Below, piece by piece: positions 1 to 7,600 of a stretch of DNA of 54,782 nucleotides. The translations under genes were made by a program, and so were the position numbers. The notes beneath the pieces were generated by a model. That model was not told the DNA's origin. It searched no databases and saw only the letters and a list, made by a program, of their open reading frames with translations. Numbering within the stretch: the first letter of the stretch is position 1; every line of letters starts with the position of its first letter. The DNA comes from a virus, in the IMG/VR virus record IMGVR_UViG_3300025889_000152, positions 1 to 54,782 of that record; one strand, 5' to 3'.

Positions 1-2
1 AT

Positions 3-1292
3 TGTGACAATCAGAGAAGCAATAGAGATTTTCCGTATCCGCCATGTGAAGAACAGGATTTTGTTGAATTTGGGGGCGGCGAATGTGAAGGATCTTATGA
101 AGTTGGCTATCGGCAAACAGGCAATATCAATCCTGATGGCACTTGCGAGCAGATAAAGGTACTTAAATTTAATGAAGCATTAGATTGCCCTTTCCCTGAG
201 CCTCCACCACCTAAAGAATGTGAATCCTTGGAAGAACGCGATTGTTCGCCTATCGCCCCTGAGCCTCCTAAGTGTGTCAATACTGGTAGTGGTGATGGAT
301 TCAACTCTAATGCTGGCTTTAATGCAGTCGTCAAAGTGCGAACTGGAAATAAAGATGTAGAGTATCTGCGCCCTGATAAAAAGGAGTGCATGGAAGTATG
401 TGAGTTTGCAGAAATAGCAGTATTTTCGCCATCATGTCCAGAACCTCCACGCAAGCCTGATCCACGTCCTACTTGTGCTATTGTCCCGCCAAAGCGTTAT
501 TGGGGATGGGCTAACTATGATCTTGAGGCGGGTGGGTTTTTAGTAAATGTTGTTACAGGCGAAATAGACCGTGCTTCGGTATCTTTCAGAGAAATTGTAG
601 AGACTTTTGTTTGTGGTGAACTTGAGCCTGAAACTTCTGTTGCTGCGATAATTCGTAATTCAAAGAAAACTTTTTTTCTTGTTGCGGATACTCGTAAATG
701 TGCTCCTTTAGATTTTGGCTATCTTGACGGGTATCAAGGGCGTGATAAATATGGGATACCGTATGAAAATCCTTGCTGTCCTTGGGATGAGACTAAGCCA
801 CCTCGCCCAGTATGTCCTGAGAAGCCTAAACCAGTTGATAAGTGGTCATGCTCTGGTGGTGTTTGTTCACCTGACGCGAACGGAATCTATAACTCACAAG
901 CTGAATGTGAAGCGGCGCTGATACCTGCCAACTTTACTGGTGGTCAATGTCCTGCCCCTGTTACTTATAAAATATCTTTTGCTTATGAAGATGCTGGCGG
1001 AACAACGTGGTATCAAAATGGCTTTGCTAGTAGCTTGTTTGCCACCACCGACCCTGCAAGCACTGGGACTCCTACAGGCAGCTATTTAGGCAAAATTGTA
1101 TCTGTACAAGCCTATGTTGATCCCGTATATCATCCTCTCCTTAAAGCTATCTTTGTTAACGGGGTTCATAACGGATTGTTAGCAGGGCAATATACTGGGT
1201 ACGTTGTTAACAACTTTAGAGTGTATAGAATTGAGCGTGTAGATGGGCTGCCTGACAATTGTGGTAATCCCCCACCTACTTGTCCACCTTAA
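3..1292 (+). CDS. Adhesin/tail-appendage protein, C-terminal part (copy 1)
   Basis: This reading frame is open from the first bases, so the gene is cut at its 5' end by the window edge and the ATG at 228 is internal. The protein is rich in Pro and Cys, with linkers of the PEPPPP and CCPWDETKPPRPVCP type joining small globular pieces. It matches the C-terminal part of the 51198-53264 protein almost residue for residue, except between about 461 and 772, where an unrelated domain sits between conserved linkers. A structural gene follows after 10 bp. An adhesin or tail-tip role is inferred from position, modularity and domain exchange; no family is recognised. Confidence 0.7.
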   Translation, partial: CDNQRSNRDFPYPPCEEQDFVEFGGGECEGSYEVGYRQTGNINPDGTCEQIKVLKFNEALDCPFPEPPPPKECESLEERDCSPIAPEPPKCVNTGSGDGFNSNAGFNAVVKVRTGNKDVEYLRPDKKECMEVCEFAEIAVFSPSCPEPPRKPDPRPTCAIVPPKRYWGWANYDLEAGGFLVNVVTGEIDRASVSFREIVETFVCGELEPETSVAAIIRNSKKTFFLVADTRKCAPLDFGYLDGYQGRDKYGIPYENPCCPWDETKPPRPVCPEKPKPVDKWSCSGGVCSPDANGIYNSQAECEAALIPANFTGGQCPAPVTYKISFAYEDAGGTTWYQNGFASSLFATTDPASTGTPTGSYLGKIVSVQAYVDPVYHPLLKAIFVNGVHNGLLAGQYTGYVVNNFRVYRIERVDGLPDNCGNPPPTCPP

Positions 1293-1302
1293 CTAAAACC
1301 TC

Positions 1303-3018
1303 ATGGCACAACTAACTCCTGAAGAAATTAAAGCTTATACGATTCGCTGGTTTGGATATCAATCTGACACAGACGATATTGCCTTGGTAGTTGCCAAAAT
1401 TACTGCCGCGATCGCTGACACAGATTTGTATGCAGTAATCAGAACGTCATGCGATCGCATCTTGAAGATGGAAGAACGCATATACGATCAAGCCTTGCGA
1501 GTGCCACACGGTAACTTGTATCTGTTGAACTTTGTCGAAATGGCAAAGGAGATTAAGCGATTAAGCAACCTGCTTGGGCTAGCTCTAAAGCCTCTCGCCG
1601 AACAGGTCTGGAATGAGACTGCAACAGCATCGGCGATCGCTGCCATGCTGTCCCCTGCGGTAACCCCGTTTATTAGCCTCCCTGCGATTAATTTTGAAGA
1701 TTGCATACTCAAGGTATCGCCGATAACCTCGGACACTAAGCCTAAGAATGTTGCTAAAGGGCAAATCTGGAACACTGTCACTAATCCGCAAACCTTTGAG
1801 TTTGACGGGTGGGTATGGCGTGGTAGAACCCAAGGGATTAACTGCGGCAATTTCAATATTGATATTGGGTCCACGATTACCCATGCCTCTGCGGGTTTTA
1901 TTGCAACCCGAATTGCTGGTAATGCTTTTGCAACGGGTTTGGGCATAAGTGCGACACCTTTGGGATTGGTTATTGAACAGGTTCGATCGGCGATCGCCTA
2001 TGACAATGCCACTGGCAACAAACTGAATACATCGGCTGTAACTGGCATGGTGGCGATCGGCATTATCAATGCGGGCGCATCGGCTGGTAAATGGGGTAAG
2101 CGATTGCTTGCCAATAATACTGATACCTTTCAGAAACCGATCGCACAGTCTCCGCCAAGTGGTGTTGACACTAGAGCGACAGAGACATGGACAGATCAAT
2201 CGCCGCCTAATTTTGATCCTTTAGATCCTGATGCGATTGATAACAGACGGGTGAATAATATTGATCCTGTTACGGCTGTGCCAGGGGCGTATCTGGTGAA
2301 TGGCGCACAAGGTCGAGGGACTATAAGCCTTGCAGTCGATACAGGTAGCGTTGCTCCTGCCCTTGGCACGATATTTACGATCGCCGATGCAACTGCTATT
2401 CCAGGTTCGTATCTCGTTAATGGATTACAGGCGATCGGCGTAACAACTTTGGTTGTGGATACTGGGGTAGTTGCGCCGCAAGCTGGTACGACATTTACCA
2501 TTGGCGCTGACCAGACTATCTATACTGTGGGGTCTGGAGCGACTACTACGAGTTGGGCGATTAGCCCTGCCTTGGTCGTGGCTGCTGCCGATAACGCGGT
2601 AATCAGGTTATTGCCTGATGATCAAATCTATCAAGTCGGTGCGGGCGCAACTACTACAAGTTGGCTCATTGATCCACCTTTGCAACGTGCGGCGGCGGAC
2701 AATGCCGTGATTACTATTCGTGGTGCATCGCTAGAGCGTGACAGCAATCGCACAACAATTACTGCTGCGGGTCTGGTCACTAATGCTGGCGGTAAGACTT
2801 CTGTTGTCCAACGCAATAGTCACGTTCAAGGTAATCTGGCAACGGGTGACTATACCTACGTCACACCATCAACTGAAACATTCTATGAATATTACGAAGT
2901 TCTTACAGGCTTTACTAATATTGGTGCTTGCATCAAGACTGTTGCTGCTGCGGGTCAATCTCTCAGGGTCACAGGTGCGATCGCAGGATCATACGCCTTG
3001 ACCATTGCTGCTAATTAA
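1303..3018 (+). CDS. Structural protein with helical N-terminus and repeated beta modules
   Basis: A 571-residue protein. The first 110 residues are predicted helical; residues about 322-472 hold two diverged copies of a beta module with the pattern GxYLVNG...GxxTLxVDTG...GTxFTI. The same module is inserted in the capsid protein at 14632. A diverged copy begins at 54001, and a 17-residue start of another copy is at 53276. The gene follows the adhesin with a 10-bp gap, so the two are probably co-transcribed. A virion surface or tail role is inferred; no named family is recognised. Confidence 0.65.
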   Translation: MAQLTPEEIKAYTIRWFGYQSDTDDIALVVAKITAAIADTDLYAVIRTSCDRILKMEERIYDQALRVPHGNLYLLNFVEMAKEIKRLSNLLGLALKPLAEQVWNETATASAIAAMLSPAVTPFISLPAINFEDCILKVSPITSDTKPKNVAKGQIWNTVTNPQTFEFDGWVWRGRTQGINCGNFNIDIGSTITHASAGFIATRIAGNAFATGLGISATPLGLVIEQVRSAIAYDNATGNKLNTSAVTGMVAIGIINAGASAGKWGKRLLANNTDTFQKPIAQSPPSGVDTRATETWTDQSPPNFDPLDPDAIDNRRVNNIDPVTAVPGAYLVNGAQGRGTISLAVDTGSVAPALGTIFTIADATAIPGSYLVNGLQAIGVTTLVVDTGVVAPQAGTTFTIGADQTIYTVGSGATTTSWAISPALVVAAADNAVIRLLPDDQIYQVGAGATTTSWLIDPPLQRAAADNAVITIRGASLERDSNRTTITAAGLVTNAGGKTSVVQRNSHVQGNLATGDYTYVTPSTETFYEYYEVLTGFTNIGACIKTVAAAGQSLRVTGAIAGSYALTIAAN

Positions 3019-3065
3019 ATTGATAGGCGATCGCCATGGGTCATTAACCCTTGACTCATGGCGAT

Positions 3066-3140
3066 AAAAACATAGGGGGGGTTCCCCAAAATCTTTTATG
3101 TATATATATTCTTGAGAGAGGGAAATATTTTTGAGAAATT
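3066..3140 (+). repeat. Dispersed 75-bp element, copy 1
   Basis: The element begins with an A-tract and CATAGGGG, has a short GGGG/CCCC hairpin, then TGTATATATATTCTTGAG and ends in AAATATTTTTGAGAAATT. Near-identical copies lie at 14337, 29005 and 42564, all in the same orientation. This copy follows the structural gene ending at 3018 and precedes convergent genes. Function unknown; it resembles a weak double-hairpin terminator, and a promoter reading (TTGAGA, about 16 bp, GAAATT) is possible but does not fit the convergent context. Confidence 0.8.
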
Positions 3141-3175
3141 ATTAGGTATCCTCACGAATGAGGATCGCAAAAAGT

Positions 3176-3226
3176 AACCCGTCAGTTTGAGCATTGCTAA
3201 GAGGCTTGACGGGTTTTGTCTTTTTA
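3176..3226 (+). terminator. Rho-independent terminator
   Basis: AACCCGTCA at 3176-3184 pairs with TGACGGGTT at 3207-3215 and is followed by TTTTGTCTTTTT. It lies between the rightward structural genes and the leftward tRNA. The A-rich sequence upstream means it could also work for leftward transcripts. Confidence 0.8.
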
Positions 3227-3233
3227 TTTTAAA

Positions 3234-3308
3234 TGGCGGGAGTTGGATTTGAACCAACGATCTCAGGGCTATGACCCCTGCGAGTTAACCTAGCTTCTCC
3301 ATCCCGCT
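3234..3308 (-). tRNA. tRNA-Met (CAT), initiator-type
   Basis: Read on the minus strand it folds as a full cloverleaf: acceptor AGCGGGA/TCCCGCC, D-stem GAG/CTC, anticodon stem CAGGG/CCCTG around loop GTCATAG, and T-arm GTTGG-TTCAAAT-CCAAC. The anticodon is CAT. Three features match bacterial initiator tRNA: an unpaired 1:72 position (A.C here, C.A in the classical form), A11:U24 in the D-stem, and three stacked G:C pairs at the base of the anticodon stem. The CCA end is not encoded. G32 is unusual. Confidence 0.85.
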
Positions 3309-3364
3309 ATGGGGCGATCGCGCCGCAGATTTGCGCCCTGCGGCTCGGTTGGTTGCGCTTGTGA

Positions 3365-3790
3365 TTAGCTCCTATAATGTTTATACCCTAGTGTTTCGGG
3401 GTCTGGGCGGAAACTTGAATGGTCGTAACACATGACGAGTTTAGTCTCGTTAATCAACCTATTTAGCTCCGCAAGCTTTAGGGCGATCGCATGGTCTGGA
3501 GGTAATATTTCCGAAAAGTCAACGCCGTCTGGCAAGTCAAATTCAGGGAACTCAAGCTCAGGTAGATACTCTGGTTTTGCTAAGAATAGTCTTGCTATCT
3601 CGCAGATACCTTGCGGCGATCGCTTGGCTTCTGCCCATTCAAGATCAACCTTTTTGTCATCACCAATACGATCTTCGTAATGCTCCCAGACATTGCCAAT
3701 ATCGGTGAACCATTCATCTTCGCGATCGGAGTATAAGGGTGTTCCTTCTTCGTAAGGTTTTACTGGGTAATCTAAATATGGCTTTTTCAT
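3365..3790 (-). CDS. Hypothetical acidic protein
   Basis: About 141 residues, starting at the ATG at 3790, which has a clear GGAG Shine-Dalgarno 10 bases upstream; the longer ORF to 3868 would run through an operator-like inverted repeat and lacks such a site. The protein is acidic and rich in Pro, Glu and Trp, with a run of PELEFPEFDLPDGVDF near residues 79-94. It has no membrane segment and no motif I recognise. It lies alone in leftward orientation downstream of a possible two-site operator. Confidence 0.6.
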   Translation of the reverse strand: MKKPYLDYPVKPYEEGTPLYSDREDEWFTDIGNVWEHYEDRIGDDKKVDLEWAEAKRSPQGICEIARLFLAKPEYLPELEFPEFDLPDGVDFSEILPPDHAIALKLAELNRLINETKLVMCYDHSSFRPDPETLGYKHYRS

Positions 3791-3819
3791 TGTTCTGCTC
3801 CAAATCGCAGTTAGCACGT

Positions 3820-3857
3820 CTTTGTAATTACTTAGATTTGTCGGGGTAATTACAAAG
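3820..3857. promoter_or_regulatory. Two-site operator-like inverted repeat
   Basis: CTTTGTAATTAC at 3820-3831 is repeated as its exact inverse GTAATTACAAAG at 3846-3857. The core GTAATTAC is itself palindromic, and the two cores are 22 bp apart centre to centre, about two helical turns. The pair sits in the leader of the leftward gene at 3790 and upstream of the divergent gene at 3940, as expected for a dimeric repressor. It could instead form an RNA hairpin. Confidence 0.5.
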
Positions 3858-3939
3858 CCGTGAACCAAAAGCTTTCACTTTTTCGCTAATAATCTAGCAC
3901 AAGAGATGCAGTAAAATTTATAAAACTACTGCTAAAAAT

Positions 3940-4191
3940 ATGGACATTGCAAAGTGCGATCGCCTTGACTGCCCTATCAAAGAATCATGCCTGAGATATA
4001 CAATGCCGATACCTGACTGCGATCAAGAATGGCATTATATCCAAGGCGATTTCGCAGATAATAAATGTAGTTTTTATTTACTCAATGGCAAAAGTCAATG
4101 TCTAACATCATCGCCGCTATTATCGCAACGATCGCCCCTCTCACATGGGGACTATGGATACTTGATCGCAAACGGTATGATAGCAGAATGA
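3940..4191 (+). CDS. Small Cys-rich phage protein
   Basis: 83 residues. The N-terminal half carries the pattern CDRLDCPIKESCLRY, then a Cys near 27 and CSFY near 43, a spacing I associate with small zinc-binding phage proteins. The last third is overlapped by the membrane-protein ORF at 4098, so only the first 55 or so residues may be constrained. Function unknown. Confidence 0.55.
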   Translation: MDIAKCDRLDCPIKESCLRYTMPIPDCDQEWHYIQGDFADNKCSFYLLNGKSQCLTSSPLLSQRSPLSHGDYGYLIANGMIAE

Positions 4192-4256
4192 TTGCTATAT
4201 CACTTGTGCCTGTGGCGATCGCATGGTGGACAGCATTGTATTTGGTAGGAGCTTAG
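4098..4256 (+). CDS. Small two-helix membrane protein
   Basis: 52 residues with two hydrophobic stretches (about 3-22 and 31-51) joined by the basic loop DRKRYDSR. It starts inside the 3940 ORF and ends 3 bp before the next gene. Size, topology and position next to virion genes would fit a holin, but no family is recognised, and it could equally be a structural membrane peptide. Confidence 0.5.
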   Translation: MSNIIAAIIATIAPLTWGLWILDRKRYDSRMIAISLVPVAIAWWTALYLVGA

Positions 4257-4259
4257 GTT

Positions 4260-4637
4260 ATGGCGCTGACAGATTCAGAATATGCGGATATAGCTTACTT
4301 CCTCGGGTATCCGTCTTATCAGAATATGGCTAACATCAAAACTCGCATTATCTCAAGCTTTGGGCAAACACCAACGCTTGCAACCTATCGCGAGAATACT
4401 ATCCGCGATCTGATAAGGCAGTTGAAGCAATATCAGAAAGACATTCGTGCGGGTGAGCAGAATTTTGGGATGGTAAGACAGCCTGGGGTTGTTATAAATT
4501 CTGCTGAACGTCAAGCTATGCTAATCTCATCGGCGCGAAATTGTGTTGCTGACTTAGAGCAAGCAACTGATGTCGGTTGCATCGGTGATGTGTTTAATCG
4601 CGGTCGTGGCAATGGTTCTGTAAGACTGAGTAGGTAA
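4260..4637 (+). CDS. Probable head-tail/neck protein
   Basis: 125 residues, starting MALTDSEYADIAYFLGYP. Otherwise helical and polar, with a basic C-terminal tail (RGRGNGSVRLSR). It sits 5 bp upstream of the giant internal protein gene at the start of the rightward virion block. A head-completion or connector role is inferred only from this position and its size. Confidence 0.45.
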   Translation: MALTDSEYADIAYFLGYPSYQNMANIKTRIISSFGQTPTLATYRENTIRDLIRQLKQYQKDIRAGEQNFGMVRQPGVVINSAERQAMLISSARNCVADLEQATDVGCIGDVFNRGRGNGSVRLSR

Positions 4638-4642
4638 AGGTT

Positions 4643-7600
4643 ATGGCTAACAAGAAAATCAACACAGGCGCGATCGCTACATCAGCAAATGAACCCTCTC
4701 GCCCAAAGCTAACCAGTGACATAATCGCTGATTACTTAGAACGCATGGGTGGTCAGGCAACATTAGTAAAGCCTGACGGATCGCAATATAACCCAAATCG
4801 CAAAGGTCGCGTCAACATCGGCGATCGCATGACCACGGCTGAGAAATTTGGACAAGCTGCTGACGTTGGTTTGAGTAATGAATTTCAGAAGTTGCCTGAG
4901 GTCCATGCACGATTTGACGATCGCCAAGTTGCATTACAGGTACAAAAAGAACTTGCAACAGGTCGGCTAACAACACAGAAATTCTTTGAGTCTCCCGACA
5001 AGGCGATCGCCGATCAAGCTGCCGATGAAATTAGGCGATCGGATGGACTGCTAGGGCGTGGCGAATCTGTTGAGGTTCGCAAACTTGGTAAGGCTTATGA
5101 AGTAGTTGCGGTAAAGCAATATCAACCTGTGCCAAGTCGCGGTAATAGTGCCGTGCGATCGTATGGACTTGATAATGATCCAGAAGGTCGTTTTGTCGCA
5201 TTCAACAAACCAGAAGAAGCCTATGCTGCGCCCAAAACGCTAAAGGAATTACAAGCTGAAGCTCGGCGATTAGAAGCATCGGGAACACAGGCTTTAGCCT
5301 CTGATACTCGTACAGAATTTAAACCACAGGCACAAAGCAACTGGGAGAAATTAGAACTTCCTGCCCGATCGCCTATGACTGAGCAGCTATTACAGGTTGC
5401 TCCTGAACCAAGGGCGATCGCTGCACAAACTTTAGATACTCCATCTGATGCTTGGAAGTTGCCTCAAGCCAAAGAGCCAAAGTTGCCTCACTTTTACGCA
5501 CAGATGGCAAGCGGTGATAATCCATTGGGTACGGGTTCGACAGTTCAGAGTGAATATGATCGCGCTAAGTCTGCATATCAGGGATATCAAAGATTTGGTT
5601 ATGCACCTCCTGATGTCGAATTTCCAAAGCTTCGAGAATTAACAAAGCTTGCCGAAAGTGAAGGGGTTAAAGGTGATGACGCATTAAAGGCATATATCAA
5701 AGGCAAGCAAAATGCGCCATTGATTGAGGCTGGTGTATTGCCTAAGCCCGAATTGCCTATGACTGCGCGATTAGGTCAACAATATATATCGCCTAAGTCT
5801 GACAAAGTTGGCACTGTCGAAAGTGTTGGCAAAAAAGGCGTGAAGCTAAATGTCGATGGTCAAGCTGTACCAGTTGAGTATCAGACACTTGAGAAGCTTA
5901 AATACACTGGCAACAAAGGTTATGGCTTCGCCGCACCTGCCGCACTTCGCCCCGTCATTGGCGGCTTTATCGGCGGCACTGCTGGCAGCATGGCATTTAA
6001 GCAACTCGCTCAAGCGGTTGGATTGAATGAAGATCAGCAAAATGCGGCGGCGGCTACTGGTGGCTTAATCGGATCATTCGCTGGGTCTGTGGCAACTAAC
6101 TTACCTTTGGACGCTAAGCTTCGTGTACCGACTGCGAGAGAGTTCGCAGCTACGATGATGGGTGCGCCACAACAAAGGGGTGCGGGTGCTAGGTTGTTTG
6201 ACTTGGCAAGTAGTCAGGCTGGGGCGATCGCTCCTGATGTTAGGGCAAAGATTAATTCTTTCCCCGAACTACCAAAGAATGCTTCCATGACTGGCTTAGG
6301 TTTGTATGAGTTGGACGGATCGCCATCGGGGTTAGGCTGGATACTTCGCGGTGAGGCTGACGATCCTTCTAAATATTCTTATGTGCGTAGTCTTCAACAA
6401 GAATTATTGGACTCTCCTAACTTCACTGGTATTTCATATCGTGGCGTTTATGTCCCTTCTAATAAATCCCCAGTAAGTGAGGCGCAAAAGTATGGGATTG
6501 CCAATAGTCGCGGCTATTACGACTCTTCTTTTATGGCAACTACTCCATCGCCTAGCTATGCAAAAACTTACGGCGATAACTTTTTCTTAGAGGTTTTGGG
6601 TAATTCAGGTAAGAAATTGCTTCGTCATGCCGATGAGGGTGGTGAAGTTTTGTATCCTGCTGGCAATCAATTTGATGTAGAGAATTATCGTGTTGAAGAT
6701 GGGAAAGTAACTGCGCGATTAGTTGATCGCAATCTTAAGCCTGATGAAGTTGTGAAGTTAAAAAAACAGGCTTTTGATCGTGCTGACTTTGGTTCTCTTT
6801 TTTCTGACTCAAATCCAATAGATAAAACCTTTCAACAATCTTATACATTAGGTTCACAAGGTTTTGAGTCTGGGCAAAAGTTTGTTTCTCCTAGCGGTGG
6901 TATCGCATCTTTGATAGATGCCTCTGATCCTGAGTCAATTTTCTTTCAGGCTGCTGACGGTAAACCTGTTTACGTTAATCGCAGTCAGTTTGATCGACTA
7001 CAAATCAAAGCTCCTGCAACACTGACCGATCTAAAACGTGGCGATGGCTTGATTTCCAACAAATCAGATCTTCGCTATACCGTAATGGGTGTTGAAGGGG
7101 ATAACGTAAAGCTTCGTGGTGAAGATGGCGTGATCAGAATCACTACTAAGGCTAAAGTGCCGCAATTGTTTAGAGCAAATACATTAGGCTTCGCGACTCC
7201 TGCCGCGTTACGCCCTGTATTTGGCGGCTTTGTCGGCGGCACTGCTGGCAGCATGGCATTTAAGCAACTCGCTCAAGCGGTTGGATTGAATGAAGATCAG
7301 CAAAATGCGGCGGCGGCGACTGGTGGGATTATTGGATCATTCGCAGGTTCGGCTGCAACTAACTTGCCTTTGGATACCAAACTGCGTGTACCGACTGCGA
7401 GAGAATTTGCTCAAACAATGATGTCTGCTCCGCAACAAAGGGGTGCGGGTGCTAGGTTATTTGACTTGGTAAGCTCTGAATCAGGGGCGATTCAACCCGC
7501 TAATCCAGTGATCATGCAACGTCAAGCTGATCGCTTAAAAGCACAAGGATATGACGTAAAGCTTGAAACATTCAACCCAACACAAGGATGGATGGATGAG

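Noticed and set aside
461-772. Diversity-generating retroelement target
   Set aside because: The adhesin copies differ by wholesale domain replacement, not adenine-specific changes, and no reverse transcriptase is present.
1488-2199. Long reverse ORFs opposite the structural gene
   Set aside because: Shadows created by codon bias of the rightward gene; the same happens opposite the copy at 54183-54476.
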